Shown here: in pieces, positions 50,546-58,132 of the stretch
Position numbering within the stretch: position 1 is the first letter of the stretch
Layout: the number at the start of each line of letters is the position of its first letter
Assembly: GCA_964628385.1 (NCBI GenBank)
Contig: CAZVOD010000006.1
Location: forward strand, 1-64,000
Reading direction: 5' to 3'
Origin: JANQPA01 sp964628385
GTDB taxonomy: Bacteria > Bacteroidota > Bacteroidia > Chitinophagales > Saprospiraceae
Length of the DNA stretch: 64,000 bases
Notes under the pieces: generated by a model
Told to the model about the DNA's origin: nothing
What the model saw: the letters and a program-made list of their open reading frames with translations, nothing else
Database searches by the model: none
Translations under genes and position numbers: made by a program

Positions 50546-51367
50546 TTAGTCTTCTGCTGAAAGGTAACCATAATCCGTAAATATTGCCTGAGCTTCATCG
50601 CTGAATAAGTATTCAAAAAAAGCCTTCGTAGCCCGGGGGTGAGCCCTACGGCCATGAGAAGTTATAATCACTCCCTGTCTGATAGCATCGTACTTCGAAG
50701 TATCCAATGCCAGCCAGTTGCCTTTTTGATTCATCTCCGGTGACATCACAACAGATTTGGCTGTAAATCCATATTCGCAGGCTCCGGAGAGGATGTACTG
50801 ATTGGTCTGGGCTATACTTTCACCAAAAACGAACTTAGGCTCCAGTGCTTCCCGGATATCCAACGTTTCCAGGTAATTGATGGTTTGGGAGCCATACGGG
50901 GCCAGCTCCGGATTGGCCATGGCTATTTTATCCGCTTGCTTCAGACTGGCAATTACTTGTGTACTATCAATAGGCTGGTTGACAGACCATAGTACCAGTG
51001 CTCCACGAGCGTACACCCCGGGAGCCATCATTGCCAGCTTTCGATCGTAGAGGTAGTTTGGGTATTTCATATCGGCTGCCAATAAGATATCGTAGGGAGC
51101 TCCCTGCGTTATTTGAGCTGTAAGTTTGCCAGTGGAGCTTATCAAAATGTCTAGCAATACAGAATCCTGGCTGTCTTCAAAGGCTTTTTTAATGGCTTTC
51201 ACTGCAAATTGAGCATTAGCTGCGGTAGCAACCAGGATGGTTGTTTTTTCGATAACTTGCTCGCTGTTATTTGTTGATTGATTTTGGCATGCAGGAAAAA
51301 GAGAGAGTAGTAAACTCAGTACCAATACAGGCGCATATATTTTTTTAATCGTTTGAATCTTTATCAT
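50546..51367 (-). CDS. modA: Molybdate-binding lipoprotein
   Basis: 273 residues. Signal LVLSLLLSLFPAC with lipobox Cys; then TTILVATAANAQFAVKAIKK (first anion-binding loop), ISSTGKLTAQITQGAPYDILLAAD, and MANPELAPYG, all hallmarks of ModA. It captures molybdate or tungstate in the periplasm and delivers it to ModB. Its start overlaps the DUF5690 stop by 4 bases (51364-51367), so the transporter upstream is in the same operon. Confidence 0.92.
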   Translation of the reverse strand: MIKIQTIKKIYAPVLVLSLLLSLFPACQNQSTNNSEQVIEKTTILVATAANAQFAVKAIKKAFEDSQDSVLLDILISSTGKLTAQITQGAPYDILLAADMKYPNYLYDRKLAMMAPGVYARGALVLWSVNQPIDSTQVIASLKQADKIAMANPELAPYGSQTINYLETLDIREALEPKFVFGESIAQTNQYILSGACEYGFTAKSVVMSPEMNQKGNWLALDTSKYDAIRQGVIITSHGRRAHPRATKAFFEYLFSDEAQAIFTDYGYLSAED

Positions 51368-52641
51368 GCAGTAGCCGATAAGGGTTGCTTTTGAAGTTTG
51401 GGAGAAAAATAAATCAGTGATGCTACCAGACAGACCAGGCCCGTGCCTGCCAGTACGTAGCTGGAATAAATAAAAAAGTTGAGCCAGCTGATATCCGGTT
51501 GCCCAAAGTTTTTATAAAACAAAATCAAAACGCTTGCTAGGTAGCCGAAAGCATCGATTACGTAAATCATAAATCCGGCATTTCCAACATAGCGGAATGC
51601 TGCCAGCATCCTGTCAAAAAAGATACTTCCAAAGGGAACATAACCGATGTAGAGGCCCAGTCCCATAAGAATCATCCAAAGGGCAGGATCTATGGTATTA
51701 TTTTGTAGCATAAAAGTGGCCAGGCCGATCATTAGCATAGCGGCGATAATAATGTAATGATACAGAAAGAAGGCGTTTCTGTTATTTTTGATAAACATCA
51801 TCAGGCCCAGCATGATGAGTACAAAAAAGGCGATGGGTATTTCAGCCAGTGTAAAAATCTCTGGAGTATTGCCATATCCGAGGGCATCCCAGAGCTCCCG
51901 GGCAAAGTTATCGCGAAAGTCCCGGTAAGCAGTTAGACCCATATAAAAAAGTACCAATAGAAGGAGCCCGGGAGAGAAGCGTCTGAAAAAGGCCAGCCGC
52001 TCCGCACCGCTCATAGGTGCCCGTCTGGTTCTGAGCTGTTCATCCTGATTTGAAGGAGGTGGAATTTGCTCTAACATCCATAAAAAAATACCCAGCGGAA
52101 GTATAAAAAGGGCACCGCTTACAAAGGGCATCCAGAATTCTGATACATTCCAGCTAAGTACTACGCGACCTACTGACTTTACAGCGCCGGAGCCAACAAT
52201 AAAACTGGCACTTAACCCGGCACCGAGTAGCTCGGAAGAGCTCCTACCCTCAAGGTAGGAAAATACTATACCCCAAATCATACCTAGAGGCATACCGTTT
52301 AGGAAAAGCATTGTAAAATTGTAGGGCGGAGGAACGATTGCAAATAATAATAATGCTAATTCTGCCACAGTAATTAAGCCAACGAGAATCAAAAACCTGT
52401 TTTGCTTTCCCAGTTCAGCAATAATTTTTATCCCTATAAATTTTGAGAGCATATACCCTACCACCTGAGCTACTATCAGTATGATCTTGTAGTCAACGCC
52501 CCAAAGGCTTAAACCTTCAAAGGTAGCTACGGCGAAAGGCTTCCTGAATGCATACATGCAAAAGTAAGCACCGAAAGCCGCGACCATAGAAAAAGTTATA
52601 AAAGTAGCCTTGTTAGAGCTTTTCAGCCACTGCTTGATCAT
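51364..52641 (-). CDS. DUF5690 family MFS-like transporter
   Basis: 425 residues, about twelve membrane helices. The N-terminal FSMVAAFGAYFCMYAFRKPFAVATF is the hallmark of the DUF5690 family, an MFS-like group found in Bacteroidota and related to sugar-phosphate-type antiporters (the Y-x-F-R-K-P motif also occurs in GlpT/UhpT). Substrate is unknown. It is the first gene of a four-gene operon with modA, modB and modC, overlapping modA by 4 bases. This is an unusual context for a secondary transporter. Confidence 0.88.
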   Translation of the reverse strand: MIKQWLKSSNKATFITFSMVAAFGAYFCMYAFRKPFAVATFEGLSLWGVDYKIILIVAQVVGYMLSKFIGIKIIAELGKQNRFLILVGLITVAELALLLFAIVPPPYNFTMLFLNGMPLGMIWGIVFSYLEGRSSSELLGAGLSASFIVGSGAVKSVGRVVLSWNVSEFWMPFVSGALFILPLGIFLWMLEQIPPPSNQDEQLRTRRAPMSGAERLAFFRRFSPGLLLLVLFYMGLTAYRDFRDNFARELWDALGYGNTPEIFTLAEIPIAFFVLIMLGLMMFIKNNRNAFFLYHYIIIAAMLMIGLATFMLQNNTIDPALWMILMGLGLYIGYVPFGSIFFDRMLAAFRYVGNAGFMIYVIDAFGYLASVLILFYKNFGQPDISWLNFFIYSSYVLAGTGLVCLVASLIYFSPKLQKQPLSATA

Positions 52642-52831
52642 GATGCGCTAAATTGATGGGTTAGAAAGGAGAAGATGTATATGCTTGCGTGCTTATCGTA
52701 AAAATGGTAAAAGTTTTTTAAAAAATACGTACTTTTTAATGTAAATCTCAAAAATTACTACCTTCATTAAGAAAGCTCCCAACAGCTCGTGCGGCTTTTA
52801 TGATTCTCGTAGCAAGAAACAGTTTGTTACC

Positions 52832-54682
52832 TCAGCTTTTTCCTTTTTCCCATATCTTTCCTAATGCTTTAGAGCTCAAAGGAGTATACCAGTGCCTCAG
52901 ATAAATTTGCTTTGGAATCATCAATAGTTGTAAATCTTTTTCTACATAGACATTGGCATTTCTCGTAGCTCCCCTGATAACTCCAGTATTGCCAATGGGT
53001 ACCCAGGCCGGGGCAGGTCTGCTGGCATATCCACCTAGGGGATATACCTTCAGGCCCGACTCAAAAGGAACATACACAAAGCCCGAGTTGGAGCCACTCT
53101 TGATCAACAGCTCACCAATGCCCCCGCGTACTACTTTTACCTCCTTGAAGGCTTTTTCTGCCCTGATCTGCTCGACTGGAATTCCAGACTTGCAAACCTG
53201 TAAAAGAAGTTTTTCGGCCGCTTCACTTTCGGGGAAAACATCGTAGAAGTCTTTGCCCGATAAATAACGCTCTACTTCCGAAAGGTCAGCACCCTGTAGG
53301 GAAGCCCGGGTGGCTATACGCCCTTTGATGGATGGATTCAGGGTTTTGAGTGCTTCTTCTACCCACTCGGCAAAATCAGGATTGTCGTCTACCCCTTCAA
53401 TAAGTATTTCGATCTTTTCATATGGTTTACCAGGCAGCGGAAGAATATCCCTATCCAGGTCGGGGTTTCTCAAAAAGCTTTCAATCGTGTCGGCCTGGAT
53501 GTCATCGATAGTAAAGGCTACATTGTAGGCCGCTTTTTTAACTATCTTCCGGTTCTTAAAATTCCCTCTATGCATGGAGATACGCAAGTTGCCGTGCTTA
53601 TCAAATTCGCTGCTGGCTATGTTGGCTTCTCCTGCATTCAGCGGTTTTTTACCCTCCAGTAGATACAATTCGTCATCGCTTTTGCTGCGAAGGGCATATA
53701 TAGCATTGGCCGTATTTTGATCTACAAAAATTTCGTATCCGGCAGAAGTTCTCAGAACCGTACCCCGCTGGCGAAGGGCATCCGCAGCACGCAAGCAACG
53801 TAAGGTATCCATTACATCTACCATCAGGCGCCTGACCGCCGTGGAGGGAGCAGTCAACCAGCTGTAAGCCTCTTCCTGAAAGCTCTGGTAAAGCTGATTT
53901 AATGGAAGTGCTGAGGGGCGATACGGCTGATCCAATAGGGCCTGGCGGTATTCTTCTGCTTTCTCCTGTTTTTTGGCCCTTTTCTTTTCCTTAAGCGTTT
54001 CGGAGGCTATTTCCTGTTCTAGCTTCTCGATCTTTTGCTCCAGGTATAACTGCTCTGTGGAGGTGGATATGATTCGCTTCATGTGCTCTTGCAAGGCTTC
54101 CGGATTATTCAGCAGGGCAATTGGGGTCTTGCTTTTACTATGGCCAACCGAGAGAGATAGAAGTTCCCGCAGTCTGACTTTTAGCGTGTGGTTGTCAGTG
54201 CCAAACAAATTCATCAGGCGCCATGGAATATTGCCTGCATTTTCTTTCCAGATCAATTCAACAAAAGGATCAAACTCTTTTTTGAAAACGTACTGGGCTG
54301 CAAATTCGGGATGCATAAACCGGCCAAAATCAGAAAAATCTACCATACCTATATCATGCAGATAAGCAATGTGTAAAGCGTAGCCCTTTAAAAACCTTAG
54401 ATCACTGTTGTGTCTTTCAGGAATTAAAACACCATTGACCTGATCAATAACACGAATGACTTTTTGAGCCACATCCCTTACGTGTACTACGCCATGGTCA
54501 GAGTACAAAGCAATGTGCTTTACAGGGTCTTTCAGAAAGGCACTATCATTTTTGATGTATTCTAGTCTGGCTTTATCAGCTACTTTAGCATAAAACTTAT
54601 CTTCAATGAACGAGCGGAACCCTACCGGTAATTGTTGGTAAATATTTTGAACTTGTAGATCGGCCTGCTGAGGATACTGCAT
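52832..54682 (-). CDS. HD-domain phosphohydrolase with cNMP-binding-like C-terminus
   Basis: 616 residues. An HD-type metal site is seen as SDHGVVHVRDVA near residues 61-71 and AYLHDIGMVDF near 106-116, with a further His in GHSKSKTP near 180. Residues ~205-245 form a Lys/Glu-rich coiled coil. The last ~100 residues (GIGELLIKSGSNSGFVYVPF, WVPIGNTGVIRGATRNANV) look like a cyclic-nucleotide-binding (CRP/cupin) fold. HD proteins hydrolyse phosphate esters of nucleotides. It overlaps the preceding CYTH gene by one base (TAATG), so the two are translationally coupled. Confidence 0.7.
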   Translation of the reverse strand: MQYPQQADLQVQNIYQQLPVGFRSFIEDKFYAKVADKARLEYIKNDSAFLKDPVKHIALYSDHGVVHVRDVAQKVIRVIDQVNGVLIPERHNSDLRFLKGYALHIAYLHDIGMVDFSDFGRFMHPEFAAQYVFKKEFDPFVELIWKENAGNIPWRLMNLFGTDNHTLKVRLRELLSLSVGHSKSKTPIALLNNPEALQEHMKRIISTSTEQLYLEQKIEKLEQEIASETLKEKKRAKKQEKAEEYRQALLDQPYRPSALPLNQLYQSFQEEAYSWLTAPSTAVRRLMVDVMDTLRCLRAADALRQRGTVLRTSAGYEIFVDQNTANAIYALRSKSDDELYLLEGKKPLNAGEANIASSEFDKHGNLRISMHRGNFKNRKIVKKAAYNVAFTIDDIQADTIESFLRNPDLDRDILPLPGKPYEKIEILIEGVDDNPDFAEWVEEALKTLNPSIKGRIATRASLQGADLSEVERYLSGKDFYDVFPESEAAEKLLLQVCKSGIPVEQIRAEKAFKEVKVVRGGIGELLIKSGSNSGFVYVPFESGLKVYPLGGYASRPAPAWVPIGNTGVIRGATRNANVYVEKDLQLLMIPKQIYLRHWYTPLSSKALGKIWEKGKS

Positions 54683-55167
54683 TATAAAAGTTGCTTTACG
54701 TCTTCAAATGATTTAAAGGACAGTAAGTTTTTATTTTTTAAGAAATTGAAATGCGTGACTTCTTTTCCCAACCATTCAAAGGGAGCAAAAGCCATGGCTT
54801 GAGCTTTACTTTCAAACTCTATTTCTGCAATCATCAAACCTTCAAGGGGTTCCTGATAAATATCAATTTCTACTATCAAACCTTTCAGGTTGGCCAGGTA
54901 TCTTTTTTTTCTGATGCATGGCTCCAGCCTGGCGGGCCAAAGTTGATCAAACTGCTCCTGATTGAGCGCTACTTCATACTCTTCTCGCTCCATCGCTCCG
55001 TCACCCTTGACGGTCAGCCAATAGCTCGTATCCTTTTGCCGAATTCTTACCTCTCTTCCCTGTTGGTCTAAACTCAAATAGGCCTGAGTAATGCTTATCG
55101 GCTCAGATTCAACAACCCACCCGGGAAGTTTTTCCAGTAAGAACTTTCTTTCAATTTCTAATGCCAC
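54682..55167 (-). CDS. CYTH-domain protein (triphosphatase/adenylate-cyclase class IV fold)
   Basis: 161 residues, a complete CYTH domain: the ExExK signature in MALEIERKFLLEKL (Glu4, Glu6, Lys8), alternating charged strands (REVRIRQKDTSYWLTVKGDG, GLIVEIDIYQ, MIAEIEFES) and EWLGKEVTHF at the end. CYTH enzymes include inorganic tri-polyphosphatases, thiamine triphosphatase and class IV adenylate cyclase, all acting on triphosphates with Mg. Followed directly (TAATG) by the HD/cNMP-like gene, which suggests a linked nucleotide or polyphosphate signalling job. Confidence 0.9.
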   Translation of the reverse strand: MALEIERKFLLEKLPGWVVESEPISITQAYLSLDQQGREVRIRQKDTSYWLTVKGDGAMEREEYEVALNQEQFDQLWPARLEPCIRKKRYLANLKGLIVEIDIYQEPLEGLMIAEIEFESKAQAMAFAPFEWLGKEVTHFNFLKNKNLLSFKSFEDVKQLL

Positions 55168-55205
55168 AGTATCTTGGAATTCTATTTGTTTTTGTTCGAG
55201 ACAAC

Positions 55206-56006
55206 TTACCGTTCAGTGGATTCTTCCAGTAAGAATTCCCTCAGGGCTACCAGGCGATCTGTATTGAGCAAATCAACACCTGCTTGTTTTAATGTTTTCC
55301 ATACTACTTTTTTTTCGGGAGTGGCCCAAAAACGCAGTCGCTTATTTTCCTTGTGAGTTTTATCAACCATCTCTTCCATTAGGGCTAGCTCATCGGCGGG
55401 CATCGCTTTTCTGCCGCGCCAACTGAAATGCGACCTGTAGGAGCTGCTGATTACAGGCATCAGGTCGCTGCTGTAGCCTTTACCAAGATCAGAAGGCCGG
55501 CCATCAATAGCGACCAGACGCTGGGGATCATTTTTGATCATTTCTATCGGACGGTTTCCCGAAATAAAAATAGTAATCAATCCTTTTTTTTGCACTCCGT
55601 TCTGATAGCTGGTTAAATAAGGCTGTATGGAGGGTAATGCCTTCTTTAAGGCCTGGTAATTGGCTTGCGCATCAGTCTTGAAATCCATCATCAGGTAAAA
55701 GGGGCCTTCATAGCCCGGATAAATTTCTCCATTATTTTTTTCAATAAAACTAACGAGCGGCTTGAAGTACAAGTTTTCTATTTTCTTTTCCTCCCTTAGC
55801 TGCAAGGGCTTATCATGCGCCACGTAGCAGTCTCCGTTAATGGCGTGAATATCAATCTCAATGCTGGTAAATCCATTTTCCAGCGCTTCCATCAATGGGC
55901 GTTGATGCCTGTAATCATTGTGAGCATGCGCATTAGGCAAAGGAATCACTTGAGCCCAAATCACGTTGGCCCACGTAATAAAGGCGAATAGGGAAAATAA
56001 TTTCAT
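55206..56006 (-). CDS. PI-PLC/GDPD-like phosphodiesterase, secreted
   Basis: 266 residues with a signal peptide (LFSLFAFITWANVIWAQ). The TIM-barrel catalytic pattern shows NAHAHNDYRHQRPL near residue 25, TSIEIDIHAINGD near 47 and AHDKPLQL near 62: the His, Glu/Asp metal-site residues of glycerophosphodiester phosphodiesterase and PI-PLC-like enzymes. Closest in style to bacterial homologues of AIM6. It would act on phosphodiesters in the periplasm. The metallophosphoesterase gene lies 11 bases upstream on the same strand, so the two form an operon for phosphate-ester use. Confidence 0.83.
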   Translation of the reverse strand: MKLFSLFAFITWANVIWAQVIPLPNAHAHNDYRHQRPLMEALENGFTSIEIDIHAINGDCYVAHDKPLQLREEKKIENLYFKPLVSFIEKNNGEIYPGYEGPFYLMMDFKTDAQANYQALKKALPSIQPYLTSYQNGVQKKGLITIFISGNRPIEMIKNDPQRLVAIDGRPSDLGKGYSSDLMPVISSSYRSHFSWRGRKAMPADELALMEEMVDKTHKENKRLRFWATPEKKVVWKTLKQAGVDLLNTDRLVALREFLLEESTER

Positions 56007-56017
56007 GGATGATTATT

Positions 56018-57826
56018 TTATCTGGTTCTTTCAAATTCGTCGATAATATCTCCCTGCAGATTGTACACTTTTAAGGATATCTTTTCATCTTCAAGAAAGA
56101 AACGACCAAAATGATGTTCTTTCTTTACTACATCCATTTGGGGGAACTCAGAAGAAGCAGCCTCGTTTAGCTGGCCACCGGCACCGCCCATCACCAGGAA
56201 GGTTGTTTTTTGAGAACCATAAGTTTTGGTTAAGCGCTCGTAATCGTGAGAATGGCCCGAAAGTACAAAATCAATTCTTGCCGGCTCCGCCAGGCGATCG
56301 ATAATATTCTTTATAAAAGCATCCCCGTGGTAATCCGCTCTTCCCTGCGCATAAGGCGGCTGATGAATTAACAGAAAGCGCCAGTCGGCCGAGCGCCAGT
56401 CTTCAGAAGCCAATTGCTCCTCCAGCCATTCTCCTTGCTCCTGATCAATGCCTGCGGGGAAATTCTTGTTGGGGTCAAGAACAATAAAGGCCGCATATGT
56501 AGCGCGCCAGGAATAATAAGTGCGGTTCTGGTTGTTGTTTCTCAAATAACTAATGAAAGGAACAGGAATCAGATCATTGTAAAATCCTTTATAATCCTGA
56601 TTACCCGGGATCATATACAGCGGAGTAGTCTTGGTGACCGGAGCCAGCGTGGCAAAAAAGTCCAGCCAGTTCTCTTTCTTGCCACCATCATTAACAAGGT
56701 CACCCAGGCCTACAGTGAAAGCATCTTGCCTCTTACCCATCTGTTGGGTAAGTTGACAAAACACCTCCCAGTTGTTTTCACTATCACCCCAAACAGAGAA
56801 AGAATAACTAAGCTGATTGGTTGGCGCTTTCATGTTGAAAATGGATTTAGCCCTACTGTCGCTAACTTCCACTTCGTAAAGGATACCTGGCTCGAAAAGA
56901 TCAGTTCTGACCTCACAAAGCAAATCATTTCGCTGCTCGCATAAAAAGCGGTTGGGAATTTGACGTTGCGTATCCATCCAGTCTAACTTTGTGGAAGTAG
57001 CCGTAGATCTTTCGTAAAGAATGGTATACTCTACAAAGCCGGTTTTTTGTAAAAAAGGATCAATCAAAAGCGGTGCAAAAAAGCGTTCGGGGGCCCTCAG
57101 TGCATCCGGGGTCTGAGTTTGTAGGGCCGTAATGACCTCATCTGCCATACCCTTGTTCAAGGAACTGGCATTAACGGCCTGGCGAACCAGTTTCTTGGAC
57201 ATGATCTCCAGGAAAATAGCCCTTTGACGAGTGCTGAACTCGCCCTCGGTTAGCATTTCTACTTTTTTCAACCCTCCAGTCATAGAATTATTCAGTACCC
57301 GAATATCTATTCTGATTGGTTCCGGCTTGGGATTGACGGGATAAAAATCGCCTAACACCGGATAGATTAGCTGATCATTCTGAAAGACCTGAGCACCATC
57401 ATTTGCTTCTATTCTGAGCAGCGACGGCTCGGTAACTGAAATTTCCTTGCTGTACCACATCGTGCTACGAGGCTTAAAGACCTCATGCGGCAGTGACTCA
57501 ACTACTGAATCAAGTCTGGGCCTTTGTCCAATACTAACTTTGACGCCATTAGCCGGATTGCCGCTACTGTAGCTCCATGATCCCTCCACATCCGGGTAAT
57601 CATTCTGCGAGAAATCCAGGCCCTGAAAAACTTTTACAATTCTCAGTTTTAGAGGGTTAGCCAGGCTGTCACGATCCACAAAAAAGGGAATCTCCATGCT
57701 GGCGACTTCAGCCGGTAGTTCAACTTTTGGGGCCGCTTCTTCGCTGGAGGTACCCGTATTTTGGCAGGCTGTAGCGATTAAAAAGACAAGAAGAACCAAC
57801 AGTAAGGTATTGCTCAAATGTTGCAT
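56018..57826 (-). CDS. Metallophosphoesterase lipoprotein (purple acid phosphatase-like)
   Basis: About 602 residues from the Met at 57826; an open frame continues upstream to 57898, but that part is encoded in an intergenic repeat and is not a signal peptide. From 57826 a lipoprotein signal follows (LLLVLLVFLIATAC). The C-terminal half is a calcineurin-like domain: SVWGDSENNW, GLGDLVNDGG, IPGNQDYKG and LSGHSHDYERL, the metal-ligand motifs in order. The N-terminal half is beta-rich with a fibronectin-like segment. It should release phosphate from esters in the periplasm; operon with the GDPD-like gene. Confidence 0.87.
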   Translation of the reverse strand: MQHLSNTLLLVLLVFLIATACQNTGTSSEEAAPKVELPAEVASMEIPFFVDRDSLANPLKLRIVKVFQGLDFSQNDYPDVEGSWSYSSGNPANGVKVSIGQRPRLDSVVESLPHEVFKPRSTMWYSKEISVTEPSLLRIEANDGAQVFQNDQLIYPVLGDFYPVNPKPEPIRIDIRVLNNSMTGGLKKVEMLTEGEFSTRQRAIFLEIMSKKLVRQAVNASSLNKGMADEVITALQTQTPDALRAPERFFAPLLIDPFLQKTGFVEYTILYERSTATSTKLDWMDTQRQIPNRFLCEQRNDLLCEVRTDLFEPGILYEVEVSDSRAKSIFNMKAPTNQLSYSFSVWGDSENNWEVFCQLTQQMGKRQDAFTVGLGDLVNDGGKKENWLDFFATLAPVTKTTPLYMIPGNQDYKGFYNDLIPVPFISYLRNNNQNRTYYSWRATYAAFIVLDPNKNFPAGIDQEQGEWLEEQLASEDWRSADWRFLLIHQPPYAQGRADYHGDAFIKNIIDRLAEPARIDFVLSGHSHDYERLTKTYGSQKTTFLVMGGAGGQLNEAASSEFPQMDVVKKEHHFGRFFLEDEKISLKVYNLQGDIIDEFERTR

Positions 57827-57849
57827 ATGGTCAATTTTTCTAAGTATTT

Positions 57850-57927
57850 TAGACTCGTTTCGCAGGGAGTAGAATAGTGGAAAAATAACCAATTTCAACC
57901 TGTTTTAATACCCGCGGAGCCAGTCTT
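57850..57927. repeat. TAGACTTGTTTCG-family inverted-repeat element, second full-length copy
   Basis: TAGACTCGTTTCGCAGGGAGTAGAATAGTGG at the left and ACCTGTTTTAATACCCGCGG then AGCCAGTCT at the right. It matches the 78 bp element at 43288-43365 along its whole length with scattered changes, and is therefore an old copy. It lies in the 305-base gap before the VPS10-like gene; the rest of that gap shows no gene. Confidence 0.75.
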
Positions 57928-58132
57928 TTGAAGGCTATACCACCGATTGATGATATAGCCTGACGGTTTTTATCTCTGCAAAAATACGCTAATGTGAGCA
58001 ACTGACCATTTTTCTCCGGATCAATTAATAGAATTTTTTGGAAATTTATTTTTTGTATCCTTTAGCCTAAATGCTATCTTTTAATAAATAATTGTTAATT
58101 TAAGAAGATTATAAACCACCAAAAATATTAGT

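Noticed and set aside
57827..57898. Upstream start for the metallophosphoesterase
   Set aside because: These codons derive largely from the intergenic repeat at 57850-57927; the Met at 57826 opens a clean lipoprotein signal.
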